A stretch of 64,000 bases of DNA from Haliclona indistincta (GCA_964017065.1 OZ024784.1:17279152-17343151), one strand, 5' to 3'. Positions 41,541 through 52,842 are shown, counted from the stretch's first letter. The notes: generated from the letters alone by a model not told the origin. A program made the numbers and translations.

Positions 41541-41885
41541 AGGACGCAGTCCGATGAAGTAATTGACGGTTGTAAACAACTAGAGGTATCTGTGTTTGGA
41601 GGACGCAGTCCGATGAAGTAATTGACGGTTGTAAACAACTAGAGGTATCTGTGTTTGGAGGACGCAGTCCGATGAAGTAATTGACGGTTGTAAACAACTA
41701 GAGGTATCTGTGTTTGGAGGACGCAGTCCGATGAAGTAATTGACGGTTGTAAACAACTAGAGGTATCTGTGTTTGGAGGACGCAGTCCGATGAAGTAGTT
41801 GACAGTTGTGAATAACTAGAGGTATCTGTGGTTTGGAAGACACTGTCACACAGTCCGATTAAGTAATTGATGGTTGTAAAAGGTA
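41541..41885. repeat. 59-bp tandem repeat, about 5 copies, in the E1 loop
   Basis: The unit begins aggacgcagtccgatgaagt and ends gaggtatctgtgtttgg. It starts at 41541, 41600, 41659, 41718 and 41777. The first four are almost identical; the last is followed by a degenerate partial copy. Confidence 0.9.
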
Positions 41886-41927
41886 TAGGAAGAGGATTCC
41901 GCATTTGTCAGTTACACGCCATCGCAG

Positions 41928-42185
41928 CAAGCCGCTGATGTAGGGATACTTGGGACTTTTACATACTTCACTTTTGCAAGCATCCTCCCATCTTGTTCCT
42001 TTACTTTTGCAAGCGTCATCCCATCTTGTTCCTTTACTTTTGCAAGCATCATCCCATCTTGTTCCTTTACTTTTTCAAGCATCATCCCATCTTGTTCCTT
42101 TACTTTTGCAAGCATCATCCCATCTTGTTCCTTTACTTTTGCAAGCGTCATCCCTACACTTTTTAGTTTTTTTTATTAAAACTTT
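41928..42185. repeat. Right arm of the E1 foldback
   Basis: Reverse complement of 41278-41536 with few mismatches (for example catctgcggcttg opposite caagccgctgatg). Confidence 0.85.
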
Positions 42186-42276
42186 TTTACTTTACTTTAA
42201 TCAGTTGATCAGAACTTAGAAAGAAAGAGATAGAATAGTAACAGATATAGCTATTGTTTGAGTTTAGAAATAAATT

Positions 42277-43144
42277 ATGAATCTAATTGTAGCTACCCTT
42301 GCTATAGCAGCTCTCTTGCTGATAACTGAGTCTGCTCCACTTGCCAATCGAAATATTCGCAGTCTAGGATTCAACAAGTTCACTTGTCTCCCCAAACAAG
42401 GAGCTACATACTCTAAAAGGGATTGGAAATCTTGCCAGAAAATTCCCAACCATATGCTACCACCACAGACACCGACATATCGTGAACTAGACATTGAAGA
42501 ACAACTAGCACAGGGAAACTCACCACATCTGCAGGCTCCAGAAAAGTAAGATCATAAACAATGATAACTCCACTGTACCATTCCATGCTAATATTTTCTG
42601 CAGTGGTTATCAGTGTTTCCAGCTTTTCTGCAGTGGTTATCAGTGTTTCCAGCTGGATCGATACACTCCAAGTGTTGATAATACAAGATGTCCTGCCTTC
42701 TGCAAGAGACGAGATCCAATCACTAAATTTTGCAATAGCCCTTTCCAGAGTGGCACATCTGCTAGTGGAAGCTTTGTCATTGCTGAGTCTCCTGATTACA
42801 ATTGTTCTCCAGCTTACATGAAGAATGTAATATGTATCTACAATGTCAGCATGCCCTGCAGTACTAGTCATGTACAAGTGACATATTCTAATATCAACAT
42901 CACTGACAATGACTTTGTTCAAGTGATTGATCCTACCAGAGGTCAAGCTCATCAACCAGTATCTGGATCAAGCTGGCCCAATACTCAACTGAGTATTCCC
43001 AGCTCACAGTTCCTACTGGTGTTCTGGAGTGACAAGGACAGCACTCAGAGTAAAGGATTCAAACTAGTCATGAGCTGTCCCACTATAGACAATAATAGTA
43101 ATGGATCTGGTGATCAACCAAATCTTGTGCCTACTCAAGAATAG
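42277..43144 (+). CDS. Secreted CUB-domain protein J4 (beta), duplicated splice acceptor
   Basis: Exon 1 is 42277-42545. Exon 2 can start at 42634 (259 aa, as in other beta copies) or at 42604, because a 30-bp block (ttttctgcagtggttatcag + tgtttccagc) is repeated in tandem and carries the acceptor. Use of the first acceptor inserts ten in-frame residues, including one extra odd cysteine pair element (FQLFCSGYQC). The C-terminus ends NLVPTQE. The TATA box is separated by element E1, so expression may be lost or driven from within the element. Confidence 0.8.
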
Positions 43145-43161
43145 ATAAATCAATAATTATT

Positions 43162-44411
43162 AGGGAGACACGGTAGTGTCTCCCTATGTAGGGTTGAACG
43201 AGAAAACAAGATGGCGGCTACATACAATGTATTAGCGTTCAAACGCTGATATTTCGCCTGGTGATGAATTTTATACGTCCAAAGACACTTAGATCTGCTC
43301 TCTGGCGTTGCTCCATCGTACAATAGCAAGGAGATCGCTCGAAATTGTTGCTAAAGTGACGAACCTGGAAACGGTGAAAATCGAGTTTCGTCATCTTCGT
43401 CTTCTTCTTTCTTTCTTCTTTCTTCTTTCTTCTTTCTTCAGCGCGCCTAGCGCCTTTACGCGAGCAATGCCGAGACCAAAACACCCACGAACAGTCGTGA
43501 AATTCTCCTGGCAGGTGCCTTTTGAACTTTGTTTTTAGCGTAACGGCGATATAAATTCCGCGATTTCTCGATCGTGATCCATTGTCAGCTAAGTGTTAGA
43601 CGCCATTATTGTGATTGCGCAATACGCACGTGACCAAGCAATGGTTAGCGCACGTGACCAAGCACTAGCTTTAGTATAGCCACGCCGTATTGTTCACTGA
43701 GAACACATAATTTGTCTGGAGTCTTCGAAGAACGGTAAGCTCGTATAGGATGACCATTCTGCACTTGCCAGATAATTATAACCGCCGTACAGGTCTACAA
43801 ACAAAATTAATGTGGGCGGGGCTCGTATGCACTGCATGCATGCATGCGTAGGCGACCTGATATGTACAGCATAACAATTAGTTTTAGTTACAAGTTTAAA
43901 ATAGTTAATAATATAAAAGAAAAGCCATCAACAACAGGAAAACTAATGGCGAAAACAAAGACGGCTCGGTACTTGCATGATATTGAACTGCACATTACTG
44001 AAAAAGAAAAAGGACACAAACAAGAAAATTAAAAAGATTTCTATCGAAATCAATAGGATGTAGGGTTGTGAAATCTACCACTGGTCCACAATGTAAACTA
44101 ACAAGGAACAAGCATGGAATAGTAACACGATTGACTTACTAACAGACCATAGATCCCTACATCAGTGGCTGTACATAAGATCAATATTCTGTCACAAGCT
44201 GAATGCACATCTGGTGTCAGTCAACAGTAACTATAGCTGTATTAGCTATAGTCAACCACAGCAGCCACTGATGTAGGGATCTATGGTCTGTTAGTAAGTC
44301 AATCGTGTTACTATTCCATGCTTGTTCCTTGTTAGTTTACATTGTGGACCAGTGGTAGATTTCACAACCCTACATCCTATTGATTTCGATAGAAATCTTT
44401 TTAATTTTCTT
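43162..44411 (+). mobile_element. Capped foldback transposon E2
   Basis: Begins with a 24-bp palindrome (43162-43185, AGGGAGACAC-GGTA-GTGTCTCCCT), then aTGTAGGGTTGA and aagatggcggctac. A short TTC/TTTC tract follows (about 43395-43440). It ends in a foldback with 150-bp arms, 44022-44171 and 44262-44411, around a 90-bp spacer. Each arm has TGTAGGG and CCCTACA about 100 bp apart. A 62-aa frame at 43844 and a 76-aa frame at 43308 show no known domain. It interrupts the spacer after J4 at the same place where E3 interrupts the spacer after J6. Confidence 0.75.
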
Positions 44412-45112
44412 TTTATTATACACATTGAATGACAATATGGTGTTAGACAATGATTTTCTTTACTATTTTGTTTTTATTTTTAAAACTTACATACCATTGT
44501 ACAGTAGCAATAATTAACTCAAGAATGTGATTATACATGTTTAATTAACATTGACAAGTCATTTACAAACAAATAATTACAAACAGTGAATTTAGAGTGC
44601 AAAATTACATTGCTTTAAAGTTACGTTGAACTTGTAGGGAGCATAAGATCTGTGATGATGCATTATTGTTTGAGTAATACAATAATACCCTTACAGAGTA
44701 TGTGTCATACAAGATTGTGATCGACAAAAGTAAAATGATATAAATCATTATGTATAGTTGACAGTTTGTAAATGGATCTGTAGATGTGGTTAAGTCGTGT
44801 CTTAAAATCACATTTCTGCCCACTTTGAATTGGTGAAGGTTTTAATGACGCCAGCATTAAAAGCAACTGATTCTATCATTGCCTTGTGTCCCACATATGT
44901 GCATGTAATTGGAGCTTTAATCATCAGGTGCATCATTGAACAGACATAAAATGCTATAGTAAAGCATCGATAACACAATTATTGCATGTGCACTCCATTG
45001 TTGTTGATCTCCTTAATCACCTGGTGTGTCTAAATGTCATTTTACTGTAAAATTAGCAGTTTGTTGTGCCATTTTTGAAAACCAAGAAAAAAATGATGTT
45101 TTTGTATATTTC
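44412..45112. other. Beta-to-alpha spacer (J4-J5)
   Basis: Spacer homologous to 30300-30973, here preceded by transposon E2. No coding region. Confidence 0.55.
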
Positions 45113-45239
45113 CCCACATTGGATGCTATCAAAACAGACTTCAGTTGAACAAGCATAGAATGGAGATTATAGGAACAAATACTGAAGTGTGTCAACAACT
45201 CTGCGTGGGCTGGCTGGTTCTGCTTATTGAGTATAAAAG
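45113..45239 (+). promoter_or_regulatory. Alpha-class promoter of J5
   Basis: Conserved cccacattggatgc block and TATAAAAG at 45232-45239, 94 bp before the ATG. Confidence 0.65.
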
Positions 45240-45332
45240 AAACAGGTCAATGCGGCTCAACATCAGGAGAAGTTAGAGATAAGAACAAAGCAAAGTAGGA
45301 TAGTTATAATAATATTATAGCTAAACTGAATC

Positions 45333-46178
45333 ATGAATGCAATTGTAGCTACCCTTGCTATTGCAGCTATGCTGCTGATAACTGAGTCACTGAGTGCCCC
45401 ACTTGCCAATCGAAATACTCGCAGTCTAGCATTTCTCAGCAAGTTTACTTGTCTCCCAAAACAAGGACCTACATATGCCAAGAGAGATTGGAAATCCTGC
45501 CAGAAAATTCCCAACCATATGCTACCACCACAGACACCGACATATCGTGAACTAGACATTGAAGAACAACTAGCACAAGGAAACTCACCACATCTGCAGG
45601 CTCCAGAAAAGTACGTCTACTTTTTACTTGACTAAATAAACTGTACTATTCATATCTGTATCAACTATAGTGGCTATCAGTGTTTCCAGCTGGACAGATA
45701 TACTCCTAACTTCAATTCAAGATGTCCTGCTTTTTGCAAGAGAAGAGATCCTCTCAAGAGATTTTGCAATAGCCCTTTCCAGAGTGGCACATCTGCTAGT
45801 GGAAGCTTTGTCATTGCTGAGTCTCCTGATTACAATTGTTCTCCAGCTTACATGAAGAATGTAATATGTATCTACAATGTCAGCATGCCCTGCAGTACTA
45901 GTCATGTACAAGTGACATATTCTAATATCAACATCACTGACAATGACTTTGTTCAAGTGATTGATCCTACCAGAGGTCAAGCTCATCAACCAGTATCTGG
46001 ATCAAGCTGGCCCAATACTCAACTGAGTATTCCCAGCTCACAGTTCCTACTGGTGTTCTGGAGTGACAAGGACAGCACTCAGAGTAAAGGATTCAAACTA
46101 GTCATGAGCTGTCCCACTATTGACAATAATAGTAATGGATCTGGTGATCAACCAAATCTTGTGCCTTCTCAAGAATAG
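45333..46178 (+). CDS. Secreted CUB-domain protein J5 (alpha, reference copy)
   Basis: Exons 45333-45610 and 45671-46178 give 261 aa. Donor cuts GAA AA|GTACGT and acceptor ACTATAG|T restores AAT (Asn93). Residues 1-22 are a signal peptide. Residues 23-92 are a low-complexity, Pro-rich segment with two cysteines (C40, C56) and a dibasic KR at 50-51. Residues 97-125 hold CFQ, CPAFCKRRD and FC. Residues ~125-240 form one CUB domain: C125 followed by the SPDYNCSP turn, CIYNVSMPC, the D-x-D-like NITDNDFVQV, LLVFWSDKDS and KGFKLVMSC (C240). Ten cysteines in the mature chain would allow five disulfides. CUB domains bind proteins or glycans outside the cell, and Ca-binding acidic positions are partly present. 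No protease or membrane region. Basic sites could be processed. Function unknown. Confidence 0.87.
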
Positions 46179-46564
46179 ATTAATCAATAATTATTTATTA
46201 TAAACATTGAATGACAATAGGTTTTTAATTATACTATTTTATTTAAAATAATTATTACTACATTACATTGAGAAGTTGCAATATACAATGAAGAAAAAAC
46301 AAGTTTATTGAACAGTGACAAACTATTCACAAACTACAATTATTTGCAAACAGAAAAGTTTCCAAAATTTCATTAGTTTAAAGTTATGTTGAACTTCTGA
46401 GAAGCACAAGATCTGTGATCATGAATGCAAATATTTTAAATTACCCTTATGGAGCATGTTTATTAACTTGGTATGATCATCATCAGTTCAGTTAAAACAG
46501 ATACTATAACAGATATTTAGCTGGAACAAAATTATGATGCACATTAAATGTAAAGTCGATCACT

Positions 46565-46672
46565 GCAGTCAGTCGTGAGTGCACTGACAGTCTTCCTTAC
46601 CATTTCTCTATGATAGCAGTGAAGTCACTATCAGCAATAGCTAGCTAGGTATAAGATATTTTGAGAGTTAGC
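46565..46672 (+). pseudogene. Relict I-gene 3' end in the J5-J6 spacer
   Basis: Same ~100-bp relict as at 38644, here without the MITE-like insertion. The preceding spacer 46179-46564 has no gene. Confidence 0.8.
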
Positions 46673-46943
46673 AATTTTAGTGCAAAACCACCATGTGTTC
46701 CAAATATTTAGTTTTGACACAGCATAGCTGTACAAACTGTCAAGTAGTATTGTTAATATCAGAAAAAGTGACTCCTCAGTCAACAGCTTGGAAGCCAGCA
46801 ATGACAAACTAGACAGAACTAACGAACTTTACACTTCAGAGTATTTTGAGTGTCAGAGTACGTGATGAATATCAGAATCAGTCACAGGCACATTGATTAA
46901 TCTTCAGTGATGTCATTGTGAAATGTACAGGTTGCACCGCTGT

Positions 46944-47090
46944 GTCCCGGGACGAGCCCACGGTAGTTACTCAAAGTGAAATGATTTAGCTAAAAAAACA
47001 TAATCATAGAACAAACACCAGATTTATATTATGTTAACATATCCAGCTGCTGCTGTACTGTATTGCATGGGTTAGCCGAGACTATAAAAT
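46944..47090 (+). promoter_or_regulatory. Beta-class promoter of J6
   Basis: GTCCCGGGAC at 46944-46953, gttagccgagac then TATAAAAT at 47083-47090, 89 bp before the ATG. Undisturbed form of the promoter that E1 splits upstream of J4. Confidence 0.65.
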
Positions 47091-47178
47091 AGCTCATCAT
47101 ACTCAGTTGATCAGAACTTAGAAAGAAAGAGATAGAGTAGTAACAGATATAGCTATAGTTTGAGTTTAGAAATAAATT

Positions 47179-48016
47179 ATGAATCTAATTGTAGCTACCC
47201 TTGCTATAGCAGCTCTCTTGCTGATAACTGAGTCTGCTCCACTTGCCAATCGAAATATCCGCAGTCTAGGATTCAACAAGTTCACTTGTCTTCCCAAACA
47301 AGGACCTACATACTCTAAAAGGGATTGGAAATCCTGCCAGAAAATTCCCAACCATATGCTACCACCACAGACACCGACATATCGTGAACTAGACATTGAA
47401 GAACAACTAGTACAGGGAAACTCACCACATCTGCAGGCTCCAGAAAAGTAAGATCATAAACAATGATAACTCCACTGTACCATTCCATGCTAATATTTTC
47501 TGCAGCGGTTATCAGTGTTTCCAGCTGGATCGATACACTCCAAGTGTTGATAATACAAGATGTCCTGCCTTCTGCAAGAGACGAGATCCAATCACTAAAT
47601 TTTGCAATAGCCCTTTCCAGAGTGGCACATCTGCTAGTGGAAGCTTTGTCATTGCTGAGTCTCCTGATTACAGTTGTTCTCCAGCTTACATGAAGAATGT
47701 AATATGTATCTACAATGTCAGCATGCCCTGCAGTACTAGTCATGTACAAGTGACATATTCTAATATCAACATCACTGACAATGACTTTGTTCAAGTGATT
47801 GATCCTACCAGAGGTCAAGCTCATCAACCAGTATCTGGATCAAGCTGGCCCAATACTCAACTGAGTATTCCCAGCTCACAGTTCCTACTGGTGTTCTGGA
47901 GTGACAAGGACAGCACTCAGAGTAAAGGATTCAAACTAGTCATGAGCTGTCCCACTATAGACAATAATAGTAATGGATCTGGTGATCAACCAAATCTTGT
48001 GCCTTCTCAAGAATAG
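47179..48016 (+). CDS. Secreted CUB-domain protein J6 (beta, reference copy)
   Basis: Exons 47179-47447 and 47506-48016 give 259 aa. Beta exon 1 differs from alpha by a shorter signal/mature junction (LLITESAPLANRN), by LGFNKFTC and by YSKRDW. The beta intron starts gtaagatcataaac. Exon 2 begins GYQCFQLDRYTPSVDNTRC and continues KRRDPITKFC. From FQSGTSASG to the stop it is identical to alpha copies apart from isolated changes (here CS instead of CN at the CUB turn, DYSCSP). Exon 2 starts with cgg rather than tgg; Asn is still encoded across the junction. Confidence 0.87.
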
Positions 48017-48032
48017 ATCAATCAATATATTA

Positions 48033-48975
48033 CAAGAAAATAAAAAGATTTCTAACGAAATCAAAAGGATGTAGGGATAAAGAAATCTGCTACTGGTCCA
48101 CAATGTAAACCAACAAGGAGCAAGCATGGAATGGTAACACGATTGACTTGCTAACAGACCATAGATCCCTACATCAGTGGCTGTACATAACATTTTGACT
48201 ATAATTATTTTGTCACAAGCTAAATTCAATTCAATGCATGTCAGGTGTCAGTCAATAGCAACTAGCAGAACTGCTGTAGTCAGCCACTGATGTAGGGATC
48301 TATGGTCTGTTAGCAAGTCAATCGTGTTACCATTCCATGCTTGCTCCTTGTTGGTTTACATTGTGGACCAGTAGCAGATTTCTTTATCCCTACATCCTTT
48401 TGATTTCGTTAGAAATCTTTTTATTTTCTTGTTTGTGTCCTTTTTTCTTTTACAGTGAGTTTCAAATTTTTGGTGCAGTTCGAATTCGGCAAGATAATGT
48501 ATCTCTTTTTTGTTTCCATCATTGGTTTGGTTTGCTTTTCTTGATAATTGCTTTTTAACTTGTAGCTCCTAAATACTGAAACTAGTTCATGCATTCATGC
48601 ATGCTGCAGCCTGCATACGAGCCCCGCCCACTCTGGTTTAGAATTTTCTGTATGGCTGTGATACTATCTGGCAAGCAGCAGAACGGTGATACTACACGAG
48701 CTTACTCTGTGAGTTGTTCTTCGAAGACTCCAGACGCCAATATGCGCTCTCCATACGGCGATACTCTACAAGTGTGTTTGGTCACGTGCGTATTACATAA
48801 TCACAATAATGGCGTCAAACACTTAGCTGACAACTGTTCGTGATCGAGAGCTCGTCAAATGTATATCGTCGTTTCGCTAAAAACTAAGTTCAAAAGGCAC
48901 ATGCCAGGAGAATTTCACGACTGTTCGTGGGTGTTTTGGTCTCGACACTGCTCGCGTAAAGGCGCTAGGCGAGTT

Positions 48976-49008
<33 letters not shown>

Positions 49009-49248
49009 AAACGAAGATGACGAAACTCGATTTTCACCGTTTCCAGGTTCGTCACTTTAGTAACAATTTCGAGCAATCTCCTTGTTACTGTAAGATGGGG
49101 CAACGCCAGAGAGCAGATCTAAGTGTCTTTGGACGTATACAATTCATCACCAGGCGAAATATCAGCGTTTGAACGCTAATACATGTATGTAGCCGCCATC
49201 TTCTTTTCTCGTTCATCCCTACATAGGGAGACACTACCGTGTCTCCCT
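48033..49248 (-). mobile_element. Capped foldback transposon E3 (inverted relative to E2)
   Basis: Foldback arms 48033-48183 and 48281-48431 come first. The 24-bp palindrome AGGGAGACAC/GTGTCTCCCT closes the element at 49225-49248, preceded by catcccTACAT. It contains an AAAG-rich tract near 48980-49010. Sequence is strongly similar to E2 but reversed. Flanks atatatta and atacacattg correspond to the same site in the J-gene 3' flank as E2. Confidence 0.75.
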
Positions 49249-49939
49249 AATACACATTGAATGACAATAGGTGTTAGGTCTTTACTATTAATTTTGGTAA
49301 TATTTTTTATTTTTTAAACTTACATACCATTGTACAGTAGCAATAATGAACTCAAGAATGTGATTATACATGTTTAATAAACAGTGACAAGTCATTCACA
49401 AACAAATAATTATAAACAGTGAATTTAGAGTGCAAAATTACATTGCTTTAAAGTTACGTTGAACTTGTAGGGAGCATAAGATCTGAGATCATGCATAGTA
49501 ACACAATAATACCCTTACAGAGTATGTGTCATACAAGATTTGAAAGTTTGTAAATGGATCTGTAGATGTGGTTAAGTGTGTCTTAAAATCAAATTCCTTG
49601 CCACTTTAAATTGGTGAAGGTTAGATTAAATCAAGACTATTTTTTAATGACGCCACAGTATTAGAAGCAACTGATTCTATCATTGCCTTGTGTCCCACAT
49701 CTGTGCATGTAATTGGAGCTTTAATCATCAGGTGCATCTTTAATATACTTGAACAGACATAAAATACTATAGTAAACCACCGATACCACAATTATTGTAT
49801 GTGCACTCCATAATTTACTATTGTTGTTGATCTCCTTAATCACTTGGTGTGTCTAAATGTCATTTTACTGTAAAATTATAGCAGTCTGTTGTGCCATTTT
49901 TGAAATAATTATGTTTCTGTTGTGATGTATAATTATTTC
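49249..49939. other. Beta-to-alpha spacer (J6-J7)
   Basis: Closely similar to 30300-30973. No gene. Confidence 0.55.
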
Positions 49940-50066
49940 CCCACATTGGATGCTATCAAAACAGACTTCAGTTGAACAAGCATGGAATGGAGATTATAGG
50001 AACAAGTACTGAAGTGCGTCAACAATTCTGCGTGGGCTGGCTGGTTCTGCTCATTGAGTATAAAAG
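49940..50066 (+). promoter_or_regulatory. Alpha-class promoter of J7
   Basis: cccacattggatgc block and TATAAAAG at 50059-50066, 93 bp before the ATG. Confidence 0.65.
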
Positions 50067-50158
50067 AAACAGGTCAATGCGGCTCAACATCAGGAGAAGT
50101 TAGAGATAAGAACAAAGTGAATTAGCATAAAATTATAGATAAATAGCTAAACTGAATC

Positions 50159-51004
50159 ATGAATGCAATTGTAGCTACCCTTGCTATTGCAGCTATCCTG
50201 CAGATAACTGAGTCACTGAGTGCCCCACTTGCCAATCGAAATACTCGCAGTCTAGCATTTCTCAGCAAGTTTACTTGTCTCCCAAAACAAGGACGTACAT
50301 ATGCCAAGAGAGATTGGAAATCCTGCCAGAAAATTCCCAACCATATGCTACCACCACAGACACCGACATATCGTGAACTAGACATTGAAGAACAACTAGC
50401 ACAGGGAAACTCACCACATCTGCAGGCTCCAGAAAAGTACGTCTACTTTTTACTTGACTAAATAAACTGTACTATTCATATCTGTATCAACTATAGTGGC
50501 TATCAGTGTTTCCAGCTGGACAGATATACTCCTAACTTCAATTCAAGATGTCCTGCTTTTTGCAAGAGAAGAGATCCTCTCAAGAGATTTTGCAATAGCC
50601 CTTTCCAGAGAGGCACATCTGCTAGTGGAAGCTTTGTCATTGCTGAGTCTCCTGATTACAATTGTTCTCCAGCTTACATGAAGAATGTAATATGTATCTA
50701 CAATGTCAGCATGCCCTGCAGTACTAGTCATGTACAAGTGACATATTCTAATATCAACATCACTGACAATGACTTTGTTCAAGTGATTGATCCTACCAGA
50801 GGTCAAGCTCATCAACCAGTATCTGGATCAAGCTGGCCCAATACTCAACTGAGTATTCCCAGCTCACAGTTCCTACTGGTGTTCTGGAGTGACAAGGACA
50901 GCACTCAGAGTAAAGGATTCAAACTAGTCATGAGCTGTCCCACTATAGACAATAATAGTAATGGATCTGGTGATCGGCCAAATCTGGTGCCTTCTCAAGA
51001 ATAG
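50159..51004 (+). CDS. Secreted CUB-domain protein J7 (alpha)
   Basis: Exons 50159-50436 and 50497-51004, 261 aa. Distinct residues: Q in the signal peptide (AAILQITES), GRTYAKRD instead of GPTYAKRD, FQRGTSASG, and DRPNLVPSQE at the end, the last shared with J3. Confidence 0.86.
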
Positions 51005-51378
51005 ATCAACCAATAATTATTATAAACATTGAATGACAATAGGTTTTTAATTATACTATTTTATTTAAAATAATTATTACTACATTACATTGAGAAGTTG
51101 CAATATACAATGAAGAAAAAACAAGTTTATTGAACAGTGTCGAACTATTCACAAACTACAATTATTTGCAAACAGAAAAGTTTACAAAATTTCATTAGTT
51201 TAAAGTTATGTTGAACTTCTGAGAAGCACAAGATCCGTGATCATGAATGCATATATTTTAAATTACCCTTATGGAGCACGTTTATTATGATCATCATCAG
51301 TTCAGTTAAAACAGATACTATAACAGATATTTAGCAGGAACAAAATTATGATGCACATAAAATGTAAAGTCGATCGCT

Positions 51379-51480
51379 GCAGTCAGTCATGAGTGCACTG
51401 ACAGTCTTCCTTACCATTTCTCTATGATAGCAGTGACGTCACTATCAGCAATAGCTAGGTATAAGAGACTTTGGGAGTTA
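51379..51480 (+). pseudogene. Relict I-gene 3' end in the J7-J8 spacer
   Basis: Relict with gtcagtcatgagtgcactgac and agcagtgacgtcactatcag; the cgt-to-cat and aag-to-acg changes are shared with the J9-J10 spacer, linking the two units. Confidence 0.78.
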
Positions 51481-51752
51481 GCAATTTTAGTCAAAACCAC
51501 CATGCGTTCCAAATATTTAGTTTTGACACATCATAGCTGTACAAACTGTCAAGTAGTATTGTTAATGTCAGAAAAAGTGACTCCACAGTCGACGGCTTGG
51601 AAGCCAGCAATGACGAACTAGACAGAACTAATGAACTTCACACTTCAGAGTATTTTGAGTGTCAGAGTACGTGATGAATATCAGAATCAGTCACAGGCAC
51701 ATTGATTAATCTTCAGTGATGTCATTGTGAAATGTACAGGTTACGCCACTGT

Positions 51753-51906
51753 GTCCCGGGACGAGCCCACAGTAGTTACTCAAAGTGAAATGATTTACAT
51801 GTAGCTAAAAAAAACATAATTATAGAACAAACACCAGATTTATATTATGTCAACATATCCAGCTGCTGCTGTACTGTATTGCATGGGTTAGCCGAGACTA
51901 TAAAAT
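51753..51906 (+). promoter_or_regulatory. Beta-class promoter of J8
   Basis: GTCCCGGGAC at 51753-51762; TATAAAAT at 51899-51906, 99 bp before the ATG because of an ~11-bp insertion (taattttatagc) in the 5' UTR that is shared with J10. Confidence 0.62.
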
Positions 51907-52004
51907 AGCTCATCATACTCAGTTGATCAGAACTTAGAAAGAAAGAGATAGAATAGTAACAGATAATTTTATAGCTATAGTTTGAGTTTAGAAATAAAAT
52001 AATT

Positions 52005-52842
52005 ATGAATCTAATTGTAGCTACCCTTGCTATAGCAGCTCTCTTGCTGATAACTGAGTCTGCTCCACTTGCCAATCGAAATATTCGCAGTCTAGGATTC
52101 AACAAGTTCACTTGTCTCCCCAAACAAGGAGCTACATACTCTAAAAGGGATTGGAAATCTTGCCAGAAAATTCCCAACCATATGCTACCACCACAGACAC
52201 CGACATATCGTGAACTAGACATTGAAGAACAACTAGCACAGGGAAACTCACCACATCTGCAGGCTCCAGAAAAGTAAGATCATAAACAATGATAACTCCA
52301 CTGTACCATTCCATGCTAATATTTTCTGCAGTGGTTATCAGTGTTTTCAGCTGGATCGATACACTCCAAGTGTTGATAATACAAGATGTCCTGCCTTCTG
52401 CAAGAGACGAGATCCAATCACTAAATTTTGCAATAGCCCTTTCCAGAGTGGCACATCTGCTAGTGGAAGCTTTGTCATTGCTGAGTCTCCTGATTACAAT
52501 TGTTCTCCAGCTTACATGAAGAATGTAATATGTATCTACAATGTCAGCATGCCCTGCAGTACTAGTCATGTACAAGTGACATATTCTAATATCAATATCA
52601 CTGACAATGACTTTGTTCAAGTGATTGATCCTACCAGAGGTCAAGCTCATCAACCAGTATCTGGATCAAGTTGGCCCAATACTCAACTGAGTATTCCCAG
52701 CTCACAGTTCCTACTGGTGTTCTGGAGTGACAAGGACAGCACTCAGAGTAAAGGATTAAAACTAGTCATGAGCTGTCCCACTGTAGACAATAATAGTAAT
52801 GGATCTGGTGATCAACTAAATCTTGTGCCTTCTCAAGAATAG
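52005..52842 (+). CDS. Secreted CUB-domain protein J8 (beta)
   Basis: Exons 52005-52273 and 52332-52842, 259 aa. GATYSKRD in exon 1. In the CUB domain it has SKGLKLVMSC where all others have SKGFKLVMSC, and PTVDNN with DQLNLVPSQE at the end. Almost identical to J10, from which it is separated by 3616 bp. Confidence 0.86.

Larger units (their letters stand above)
39181..42201 (+). mobile_element. Capped foldback transposon E1 in the J4 promoter
   Basis: Normal beta copies read agctcatcatactcagttgatcag; here ~3.0 kb interrupt it. The element starts with a perfect 24-bp palindrome (39181-39204, TATCATTGCC/GATC/GGCAATGATA), then TGTAGGGATGA and aagatggcggctac. It continues through a giant TTC repeat and ends in a long inverted repeat (arms 41278-41536 and 41928-42185). 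Arms are bounded inside by TGTAGGGAT and ATCCCTACA. 40420-41277 between repeat and arms has no recognisable gene. The organisation matches E2 and E3. No transposase. Confidence 0.7.

Noticed and set aside
42413..42955. Antisense open frames of 170-180 aa, conserved opposite every beta gene (and 90 aa opposite alpha genes)
   Set aside because: They run across the intron and CUB exon of the sense gene, and their conservation follows from sense-strand identity. No signal, domain or own promoter is seen.
43308..43538. 76-aa frame in element E2 and similar small frames in E1/E3
   Set aside because: No conserved domain, includes the TTC tract, and the frame is not kept in E3.
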